This document shows, piece after piece, positions 1 to 5,236 of a stretch of 8,495 bases of DNA. Source of the DNA: Parvibaculum sp964560165 (GTDB lineage: Bacteria; Pseudomonadota; Alphaproteobacteria; Parvibaculales; Parvibaculaceae); the NCBI GenBank assembly GCA_964560165.1, contig CAZLLB010000146.1, positions 1 to 8,495 of the forward strand, in the 5' to 3' direction. The notes beneath the pieces are model-generated. The model was not told the origin of the DNA. It did no database searches and saw only the letters and a program-made list of their open reading frames with translations. The position numbers and the translations under genes are program-made. Within the stretch, counting starts at the first letter, position 1, and each line of letters begins with the position of its first letter.

Positions 1-30
1 GTAAAATTGAACAGCTAACGCTGACACTGC

Positions 31-36
31 GAGGAA
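31..36 (+). promoter_or_regulatory. Ribosome binding site of the porin gene
   Basis: GAGGAA lies 3 bases ahead of the ATG at 40. It is a near-consensus Shine-Dalgarno and fixes the porin start. The promoter must lie to the left of the window, since only 39 bases precede the gene. Confidence 0.8.
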
Positions 37-39
37 CAT

Positions 40-1188
40 ATGAAAAAGACACTCCTTGGCACGACCGCACTTGTCGCCGTCGGCCTTCTTGCCGGCCCGG
101 CGCTCGCGAGCGACCCGCTGAAGGTTACGGTTGGCGGCAACGTCGTCACGGGCTTCTACGTTGTTGACTCCGACGATATCGGCCCGGTGTCCTTCCAGGA
201 CACGAAGGTAGCCGTCGTTGCGCGTAACATCGACATCAAGGCTGAAGGCACGCTGGACAACGGCCTCGTTGCCGGTGTGGATGCGAAGCTGATGCTTGGC
301 TCCGACTTTGCGAATAACAACGCCAACCAGGATGGCAGCGCGACGTTCCGTCAGCTCTTCGCTTATCTCGAAGGCGGATTCGGTCGCTTCGAAATCGGTG
401 GCACCGACGGCGCCGCCTACAAGATGCACTACACGTCGCCTTGGTTCGTTCCGGGCAACGGCGTCGATTCGCCGAACATCCTGAACAACGCGGTTCTTGG
501 CGGCAGCACCGGTCTCGGTGGTCTGTCCTACTCCATGCTCCGTCAGTCGACATTCTCGCTGCTCGCGACCAACGCGAACAAGGTCAGCTACTTCACGCCG
601 CGTCTTGCCGGCTTCCAGCTCGGCCTGTCGTTCACGCCTGAAGCCAGCACGCACAATGTGACGGCTAACGGCCTCGTGGTTCTCCCCGACGTTGGCGTGA
701 CGAACGCCTTCGAAGCGGCCCTGAACTATGCCGGCACCTTTGGTGGCGTCGATCTCGGCCTCGACGGCTTCTACACGACGGCTGATGCGGGCGCGGCGTT
801 CCCGAACTCCGATCCGCAGGAATATGGCTTCGGTGCCAATATCGGCTACGCCGGCTTCACGCTGGGCGGCGCCTATTACAAGTCGAAGGACATGGTCGAG
901 TCGTTCACTGTCATGCCCGGTGCGGCTGACGCGGACCAGCGCGTTTGGACGGCTGGCCTGAAGTATGCGACCGGTCCGTGGACGGTTGGCGTTGCTTACC
1001 TCAACTCCGACGCCGATTTCGGTGCCGTCGGCATCAACCCCAGCTCCGACAGCTGGCAGGTTGGCGGTGGCTACAACCTCGGCTCCGGTGTGGATATCGG
1101 TCTCGACCTTCAGAAGTCGAAGGTGGATACGCCCGTCGGCAGCTACGACGCACAGTCGGCCGGTATCGTGTTGGCAATTGCTTTCTAA
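40..1188 (+). CDS. Outer-membrane porin (Gram-negative general porin family)
   Basis: A 382-residue beta-barrel porin that would form a diffusion channel for small hydrophilic solutes in the outer membrane. Residues 1-23 are a clear Sec signal peptide: two lysines after Met, a hydrophobic core, and an ALA cleavage site before SDP. The mature part has no cysteine. It is rich in Gly, Asn, Asp and alternating aromatic or hydrophobic residues, as amphipathic strands require. Several segments have the porin form of an aromatic-Gly pair (for example EGGFGRFEIGG, residues 111-121, which resembles the strand following the constriction loop in Rhodobacter-type porins). The chain ends in a terminal Phe (IVLAIAF), the usual BAM-recognition signature. 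The length fits 16-stranded trimeric porins. A strong hairpin terminator follows, so it is probably a single-gene unit with high expression. Substrate preference cannot be read from the sequence. Confidence 0.92.
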   Translation: MKKTLLGTTALVAVGLLAGPALASDPLKVTVGGNVVTGFYVVDSDDIGPVSFQDTKVAVVARNIDIKAEGTLDNGLVAGVDAKLMLGSDFANNNANQDGSATFRQLFAYLEGGFGRFEIGGTDGAAYKMHYTSPWFVPGNGVDSPNILNNAVLGGSTGLGGLSYSMLRQSTFSLLATNANKVSYFTPRLAGFQLGLSFTPEASTHNVTANGLVVLPDVGVTNAFEAALNYAGTFGGVDLGLDGFYTTADAGAAFPNSDPQEYGFGANIGYAGFTLGGAYYKSKDMVESFTVMPGAADADQRVWTAGLKYATGPWTVGVAYLNSDADFGAVGINPSSDSWQVGGGYNLGSGVDIGLDLQKSKVDTPVGSYDAQSAGIVLAIAF

Positions 1189-1209
1189 TAGAAGCGCTCC
1201 AATCTATCG

Positions 1210-1241
1210 AGAGAGCGGGCTCAGGCCCGCTCTCTTTTTTT
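1210..1241 (+). terminator. Rho-independent terminator of the porin gene
   Basis: An 11-bp perfect stem (1210-1220 paired with 1225-1235, AGAGAGCGGGC against GCCCGCTCTCT) closes a 4-base TCAG loop. It is followed by a run of seven T (1235-1241). A second run of seven T (1250-1256) lies a few bases further on. It sits 22 bases after the porin stop codon and should separate the porin from the sulfotransferase gene. Confidence 0.93.
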
Positions 1242-1303
1242 GTGCCGTGTTTTTTTATGCGGGGCCTTGCCTGGTTTGTTAAAACGCACATGAAACTCGA
1301 CGT

Positions 1304-1309
1304 GGAAGG
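1304..1309 (+). promoter_or_regulatory. Ribosome binding site of the stand-alone sulfotransferase
   Basis: GGAAGG ends 6 bases before the ATG at 1316, which supports that start. The stretch between the porin terminator and this site (about 1242-1303) must hold the promoter if the gene has its own. I could not pick out a convincing -35/-10 pair there. Confidence 0.7.
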
Positions 1310-1315
1310 TTATTC

Positions 1316-2155
1316 ATGGGTGCTTTGATCTGGCTCGCTTCCTATCCGAAATCCGGCAATACCTGGATGCGGACTTTCCTGCACAATCTGTTTGCCAATG
1401 GCAGCCAGCCAGTGGATCTCAACCGACTTGATGAGTTCTGCCTCGGCGGCTCGTATTCGGGCTGGTACCGGAAATACACGTCAACGCCGATCATGGAGTT
1501 GACCGATGAGGAAATTGCGAAATATCGCCCGTTTGTCCAGCGTGATTTCACGGCTAGCTTCCCGGATTCGGTTTTCGTTAAGACGCATCAGTTCCTTGGC
1601 GAACATGACGGCACGCCGTTGCACAATATGGACGTAACGGCGGGTGCGATTTACATCATCCGCAATCCGCTGGATGTCGCTCTCTCCATGGTGCCGCATT
1701 TCGCTGTGCCTCTGGATGAAGCGATCACGACAATGGCTGACGAAATGGCGGGCACAATTTTGGCTGCCGAACATGTGCCCGAGCACTATGGCTCCTGGTC
1801 CACCAATGTCCGGAGTTGGACTCAAACGCCCAACCCGCAACTCCTTGTCTTGCGATATGAAGACATGCTCGCGAAGCCCCGCGCGAGCTTCAAGCGCGTG
1901 ACCAACTTTCTCGGGCTCAAACCCTCACCTGAGCGTTTGGATCGCGCCATCCGTTTTTCTTCCTTCAAGGTTCTGAAGGCTCAGGAACAAAAAACCGGAT
2001 TCAAGGAGCGGCCCAAGGCTTCGAGCGCCTTCTTCCGCGAGGGCAAGGCCGAGCAGTGGCGCGAGAAGCTGACGCCTGAACAGGTGCGGCGCATCATTGC
2101 AGATCATGGCGAGCAGATGCAGCGCTTCGATTATATTCCCAAAGACTATCTCTGA
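1316..2155 (+). CDS. PAPS-dependent sulfotransferase domain protein
   Basis: A 279-residue single-domain sulfotransferase, expected to move a sulfuryl group from PAPS to an acceptor hydroxyl or amine. The 5'-phosphosulfate loop is YPKSGNTW at residues 10-17. The 3'-phosphate-binding segment is IYIIRNPLDVALS at 112-124, with the expected Arg116 and Ser124. KTH at 89-91 lies where the family's catalytic-region Lys-Thr-His is found. LLVLRYEDM (176-184) and FFREGKAEQWREKL (239-252) match the conserved C-terminal RxGxxxxW-type motif that binds the 3'-phosphate. There is no signal peptide or membrane segment, so it is probably cytosolic. It follows the porin terminator with a good ribosome binding site, and its 3' end overlaps the opposing ThiE-like gene by 10 bp. 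By eye it is less GC-rich than the genes around it (not computed), which could mean transfer. The acceptor (glycan, lipid or small metabolite) cannot be told from sequence. Confidence 0.9.
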   Translation: MGALIWLASYPKSGNTWMRTFLHNLFANGSQPVDLNRLDEFCLGGSYSGWYRKYTSTPIMELTDEEIAKYRPFVQRDFTASFPDSVFVKTHQFLGEHDGTPLHNMDVTAGAIYIIRNPLDVALSMVPHFAVPLDEAITTMADEMAGTILAAEHVPEHYGSWSTNVRSWTQTPNPQLLVLRYEDMLAKPRASFKRVTNFLGLKPSPERLDRAIRFSSFKVLKAQEQKTGFKERPKASSAFFREGKAEQWREKLTPEQVRRIIADHGEQMQRFDYIPKDYL

Positions 2156-2790
2156 TCGGTCCCGGCAAAGAACTCGATTCCCGCAATGCCTGTCGCGTTG
2201 CTTCCCGCAAGCCTGCGATGTTTCTCGTCGCTGGTTACGCCGCCCAGCGCATAGGCACCGAGGCCAAGTGATGTCGCGAGTTGTGCAAGGCGCGCAAACC
2301 GCGTGACACCGAGCGTTGCTGCATGGGGATGGCTCCGTGTTGCAAACACGGGAGAGATCAGCACCGCATCGGCTCCGGCCCTTGCGGCGGCAATGATAGC
2401 GCGTTCGCTATGCGCCGCTGCCGTCACGATATGATCCGGCTTTGGTCGTCGCGCGGAAGCGAATGAACGATCCGTATGGGGACTATTCAGCATGTGCTCG
2501 GCCAGATGCAGGCCATCCGCCGATCCGGCGAGCGCTGGTTGTCCCGCGATCAGCAGAACGCATCCTTGCGCTCGGGCCGCGCGCGCGAGTGCCAGAACAT
2601 CGGTGCGGCGCGGCACCGTCTCATAGGCGCGCCAGATGAGCCCCGCTCCGGCGGGCAGGCTTGCGAGGCCCTCGAAAGGATCGGGTGCCCGGACGGGATC
2701 GGTCAGCGCCAGAAGCAGCGGCAAAGCCTGTCTGGCGTGTGGCTTGTCACTTTCCTCGCCTGCGACTAGCTTCATTTCATGCGTATTCAT
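2146..2790 (-). CDS. ThiE/TenI-like thiamine phosphate synthase superfamily protein, catalytically degenerate
   Basis: A 214-residue (beta/alpha)8 protein of the ThiE/TenI family. Landmarks in order are: LPLLLALTDP (23-32, the family's first strand), GLIWRAYE (50-57), ADGLHLAE (91-98, compare ADGVHLGQ), HSERA (127-131), a GADAVLISPVFAT segment (139-151, compare the PVF-T-T-K loop), and ALGGVT (181-186, the phosphate-binding GG). Residues that make ThiE a thiamine-phosphate synthase are mostly changed. QxRxK has become IWRAY, the IND motif before the Mg site is IAG (81-83), the Gln after HLG is Glu98, and the Lys of the PVF loop is missing (Arg-Ser-His, 152-154). It may therefore be a TenI-like thiazole tautomerase or a non-enzymatic paralogue. 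The ATG at 2790 was chosen because GGA lies just upstream; a later ATG at 2775 has no such site. It diverges from yggS with 28 bp between start codons. Confidence 0.8.
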   Translation of the reverse strand: MNTHEMKLVAGEESDKPHARQALPLLLALTDPVRAPDPFEGLASLPAGAGLIWRAYETVPRRTDVLALARAARAQGCVLLIAGQPALAGSADGLHLAEHMLNSPHTDRSFASARRPKPDHIVTAAAHSERAIIAAARAGADAVLISPVFATRSHPHAATLGVTRFARLAQLATSLGLGAYALGGVTSDEKHRRLAGSNATGIAGIEFFAGTDQR

Positions 2791-2818
2791 TTTTCCATCT
2801 GCGAGTGTCAGCATAGTT
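2791..2818. promoter_or_regulatory. Very short divergent intergenic region between the ThiE-like gene and yggS
   Basis: Only 28 bases separate the two divergent start codons. Each promoter must therefore lie largely inside the opposite gene, or one of the starts is really further downstream (2775 for the ThiE-like gene, 2843 for yggS). No confident -35/-10 elements were found. The close head-to-head arrangement suggests linked expression. Confidence 0.4.
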
Positions 2819-3514
2819 ATGTCCGAGCTTGAGACCAAGCAGATGAAGGACGCCGCCACGAGGCTCGACGACATTCGTCGCCGTATGGCGGCGAGCGCTG
2901 TACAGGCTGACCGTCTTGATAGCGTCAGTCTCGTCGCCGTGTCGAAAACATTCGGTGTCGAAGACATCGTGCCGCTGATCGCTGCCGGGCAGCGCCTCTT
3001 CGGCGAGAACCGCGTGCAAGAAGCAACGCAGAAATGGCCCGCGCTGAAGGCGGAGACGCCGGGCATCGAGCTTCATTTGATCGGGCCTTTGCAGACCAAC
3101 AAGCTGAAACAGGCTTTGGCGCTTTTCGATGTGATCCATACGCTTGACCGGCCCCGTCTGGCGCAAGCATTGGCGAAAGAGCGCGATGGCGGCGCAACTC
3201 TGCCGCGGCTCTTCATTCAGGTGAATACGGGCGAGGAACCACAAAAGGCGGGCGTCGCACCGAAGGACGCCGATCAGTTCATCGCGCAGTGTCGCGAAGA
3301 TCTCTCGCTGCCGGTCGAAGGATTGATGTGCATACCGCCAGCGGAGGATGAGCCTGCTGAACACTTCATGCTGCTGGCGGAGATTGCGCGGCGCAACGGA
3401 CTCGGCGCGCTTTCGATGGGTATGAGCGCGGATTTCGAAACCGCGATCCGTTGCGGCGCTACACATGTGCGTGTCGGAAGTGCTCTATTCGGTTCGCGAG
3501 TTCGTGTCGCTTAG
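2819..3514 (+). CDS. yggS: YggS/PLPBP family pyridoxal 5'-phosphate homeostasis protein
   Basis: A 231-residue member of the YggS/PROSC/YBL036C family. This is a cytosolic single-domain TIM barrel that binds PLP without known enzyme activity and balances B6 vitamers and amino/keto acids. The PLP-binding lysine is Lys43 in LVAVSKTF (38-45). Other family hallmarks are FGENRVQEA (61-69), HLIGPLQTNK (86-95), FIQVNTGEEPQKAG (132-145), LSMGMSADFETAI (198-210) and HVRVGSALFG (216-225), which line the phosphate pocket. The length is normal. The start is uncertain. The ATG at 2819 has no good Shine-Dalgarno, and an in-frame ATG at 2843 would remove eight residues outside the conserved part. The ThiE-like gene is divergent on the left. 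A palindromic repeat lies between this gene's end and the L,D-transpeptidase gene that converges on it. Confidence 0.94.
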   Translation: MSELETKQMKDAATRLDDIRRRMAASAVQADRLDSVSLVAVSKTFGVEDIVPLIAAGQRLFGENRVQEATQKWPALKAETPGIELHLIGPLQTNKLKQALALFDVIHTLDRPRLAQALAKERDGGATLPRLFIQVNTGEEPQKAGVAPKDADQFIAQCREDLSLPVEGLMCIPPAEDEPAEHFMLLAEIARRNGLGALSMGMSADFETAIRCGATHVRVGSALFGSRVRVA

Positions 3515-3539
3515 GACGCAGCGACATTGGGGTGTCGGT

Positions 3540-3626
3540 CGTCATTGCGAGGGTTGAAAGCCCAAAGCAATCCGGTTCTTTCGGGATGTGCGGCTTCTGG
3601 ATTGCTTCGCTTCACTCGCAATGACG
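3540..3626. repeat. Dispersed palindromic repeat (GTCATTGCGAG type)
   Basis: An imperfect inverted repeat of about 87 bp. The outer arms are perfect: CGTCATTGCGAG (3540-3551) against CTCGCAATGACG (3615-3626). An inner pair, AAGCAATCC (3565-3573) against GGATTGCTT (3599-3607), continues the stem after a mismatched stretch, leaving a loop of about 25 bases. Sequences with these ends recur in intergenic DNA of many alphaproteobacteria and some other groups. It fills most of the 132-bp gap between the converging yggS and L,D-transpeptidase genes, where a folded transcript could help to end transcription from both sides. No protein is encoded in it. Confidence 0.85.
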
Positions 3627-3646
3627 GGGAAGACTGAGGCGAGTTT

Positions 3647-4186
3647 CTACGGTGCGAGGCTGATCGTCATTCGCGTATCCGGCTCGATGCGTTTCAGCAC
3701 GGCGCGCATATCTTCCAGCCGCAGGGCGACGCAGCCTTCGGTCGGTTGCAGAACGCCGCCCACGTCTTTTGCCAGATGAAAAAAGATCGCGCTGCCAGCG
3801 CCCGCAATGATGGGCGCGTCGTTGTAGCCGAGCATTACGGCAATGTCGTAGAGGTGATCGTCGCGCCAGAGCGTTTCGGTGCTGGCGCCGTAGGGTCGTT
3901 TGACGAAGCGGTTATAGGCTGGATCGTCGGGTGCATCACACCAGCCATCATCGGGCGACGTGGCGATGGTTGCAAGCGGGCTTTCTGGCGCTGCAAGCCT
4001 GTCCGGGCGATAGCGCAGTTCACGCAAGGCGAATGTGCCGATGGGTGTGCCGCCATCGCCTTCGCGTTTTTGCATGACAATGCCGGTGCGGCCCAGCGCG
4101 CAGGTGAAAGTGTCGCCGCCGATATGCAGACGGCCAAGTGTTGCATCTCGCGGTGCGGTGACTTCAATGTTCAATGTCTGGCTCAT
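3647..4186 (-). CDS. YkuD-type L,D-transpeptidase domain protein without signal peptide
   Basis: A 179-residue protein made of one YkuD catalytic domain, related to the ErfK/YbiS group (COG3786-like). The signature is complete: His137 in IFFHLAKD (134-141), then PTEGCVALRLEDM (148-160) with nucleophile Cys152. The upstream GGTPIGTFALRELRY (45-59) is the substrate-side strand common to these domains. YkuD enzymes form 3-3 cross-links in peptidoglycan or attach proteins to it, in the periplasm. Here the protein starts MSQTLNIEVTAPRD with no hydrophobic stretch. An in-frame stop at 4196-4198 lies just 9 bases ahead of the ATG, so no longer, exported form is possible in this frame. No clear Shine-Dalgarno is seen. 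It lies 40 bases downstream of the conserved hypothetical gene on the same strand, so co-transcription is plausible. The domain call is firm. Its cellular site and substrate are open. Confidence 0.88.
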   Translation of the reverse strand: MSQTLNIEVTAPRDATLGRLHIGGDTFTCALGRTGIVMQKREGDGGTPIGTFALRELRYRPDRLAAPESPLATIATSPDDGWCDAPDDPAYNRFVKRPYGASTETLWRDDHLYDIAVMLGYNDAPIIAGAGSAIFFHLAKDVGGVLQPTEGCVALRLEDMRAVLKRIEPDTRMTISLAP

Positions 4187-4226
4187 GCTGCAAATCTAGA
4201 GAGCGGGCGCGTGGCGGCAAGAGCGA

Positions 4227-5045
4227 TCAGAAACCGCCTGTATCGCCTCCCGCAAAGGCAGTGACCGGCAGATCGGGATTGGCGAGCTTCAGAGCGTCGA
4301 GCCGATCGAGGTTTGCTTGCATCGCGCCCAGGAGATCGGGCGAGGCAGGGGAGGCGGCGGGCCTGGCGGTTGTGGCCGCAACGGATTTTGCCGCCGTCTG
4401 GGCTTCGGCGACTTTCGTGGCCATCGCCGGGTTCGCGGCCTTGACCGCCTTGGGATCGGTGAAGGAGCCGAGCAAGGCGTTGAACGTGTCGGGGCTCATT
4501 TGCGGCAAGCCTTGAGGCGGGACTGCCGTGGCTTTGTGCGGCGATGTGGTGTTCGCCTGTTCGAGCTCGGCGGTCGTCGCCGTCTTGGCTTGCGCCGTCT
4601 GGATTGCCACCGGGGCGATGGAGCCGGTTGTGTCTGTCTGAGCGGGTGGCGATGCGGCGGCTATATTGGTTGGCGTCGGTGCTTCACTTTTGTCGTTCCC
4701 GAAAAGACCCGCCATGAGATGTCCACCGACATCCTTGCCCGAGACGGCCTCAACGGCTGCGTCCGCAACGGAGAGAACCAGGCCGACCGCGCCACCATAA
4801 AGCACGCCGCCTGCAACGCGCGCCGCCGGGCTGATTGTGTCGCCCGTCAGATCGCGATAGGCGTCGGCGACAAGCGGGATGTGCTGGAGCGGGTTCAAGG
4901 TGTCGATCAGATCGGCGAAACTCAAACTCTGACCTTCTGCCGGTTTGCCATTGAGGCGCGCCGTCCGCAGCGCCTCGAAGGCGTCGGAAGCCATATTATG
5001 TTTGCCGGAAACGGCAGGATGGGCACTGGCGGCAAAGTCGGTCAT
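4227..5045 (-). CDS. Conserved hypothetical protein with a short Gly/Ala-rich hydrophobic core
   Basis: A 272-residue protein of unknown function. The only part resembling a conserved domain is residues 41-108. It contains FADLIDTLNPLQHIPLVADA (43-62), a DLTGDTISPAARVAGG segment (65-80), and a Gly-rich hydrophobic stretch at 77-94. I recall similar 'NPLQHIP...YR..TGD.I.P.AR.AGG' segments in unannotated alphaproteobacterial proteins, but I cannot name a family. Residues 113-190 are a low-complexity linker rich in Ala, Thr, Pro and Gln. The C-terminal part has two helical segments, including MSPDTFNALLGSF (183-195). There is no signal peptide. The hydrophobic stretch could be a membrane-associated hairpin. 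The frame stays open to 5285. I chose ATG 5045 because it is followed by family-like sequence, whereas the upstream extension is Pro/Cys-rich and overlaps the divergent gene. ATG 4994 is an alternative. It may form an operon with the L,D-transpeptidase gene. Confidence 0.7.
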   Translation of the reverse strand: MTDFAASAHPAVSGKHNMASDAFEALRTARLNGKPAEGQSLSFADLIDTLNPLQHIPLVADAYRDLTGDTISPAARVAGGVLYGGAVGLVLSVADAAVEAVSGKDVGGHLMAGLFGNDKSEAPTPTNIAAASPPAQTDTTGSIAPVAIQTAQAKTATTAELEQANTTSPHKATAVPPQGLPQMSPDTFNALLGSFTDPKAVKAANPAMATKVAEAQTAAKSVAATTARPAASPASPDLLGAMQANLDRLDALKLANPDLPVTAFAGGDTGGF

Positions 5046-5236
5046 GCCGATGTAAGAGCAAGGGGCGGGCCAGATCGGAACCTTGGATTCCTGCGCCTTA
5101 TCGCGGCTCAACGGCGCGCCCTCCGGGCAGAAATTGCCGGGGGGCGGCAGGGCAGTCCCGGCAGAGCTTCCAATTGGTTGCAGGCCCTCGCTGTGGCAAA
5201 CTCCGCCCGCCGCCCCTTCTGAAGGTTTCCAGACGT
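5046..5236. promoter_or_regulatory. Divergent intergenic region with inverted repeat
   Basis: These 191 bases separate the leftward hypothetical gene from the rightward TPR-sulfotransferase and should hold promoters for both. No confident -35/-10 pair was found. Structure is present: GGGGCGGC-A-GGGC (5141-5153) can pair with GCCCGCCGCCCC (5205-5216), a 12-bp GC stem with one bulged A enclosing 51 bases. Within that loop is the perfect palindrome CCAATTGG (5170-5177). GAAGG (5221-5225) lies 11 bases ahead of the ATG at 5237 and may be its ribosome binding site. Regulatory use of these elements is inference. Confidence 0.45.

Noticed and set aside
1257..1328. A 23-codon open frame beginning in the T-rich stretch after the porin terminator and overlapping the sulfotransferase start
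   Set aside because: There is no ribosome binding site ahead of its ATG, and it overlaps the well-supported start at 1316. A leader-peptide role has no support.
2777..3466. A 229-codon minus-strand open frame opposite yggS
   Set aside because: YggS on the plus strand has every family motif, and the antisense product has no recognisable features.
5174..5202. Possible sigma-70-like promoter (TTGGTT, 17 bases, CAAACT) ahead of the TPR-sulfotransferase
   Set aside because: Only three of six bases match in each box, which is no better than chance in a 191-bp region.
4317..5222. A 301-codon plus-strand open frame across the conserved hypothetical gene
   Set aside because: Its Arg/Gly/Cys-rich composition is typical of a shadow frame. 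The minus-strand reading has normal protein composition and a conserved-looking core, so it was preferred.
5174..5236. Earlier TTG start for the TPR-sulfotransferase
   Set aside because: It would add 21 residues without a ribosome binding site, across the inverted-repeat region. The ATG at 5237 with GAAGG upstream is simpler.
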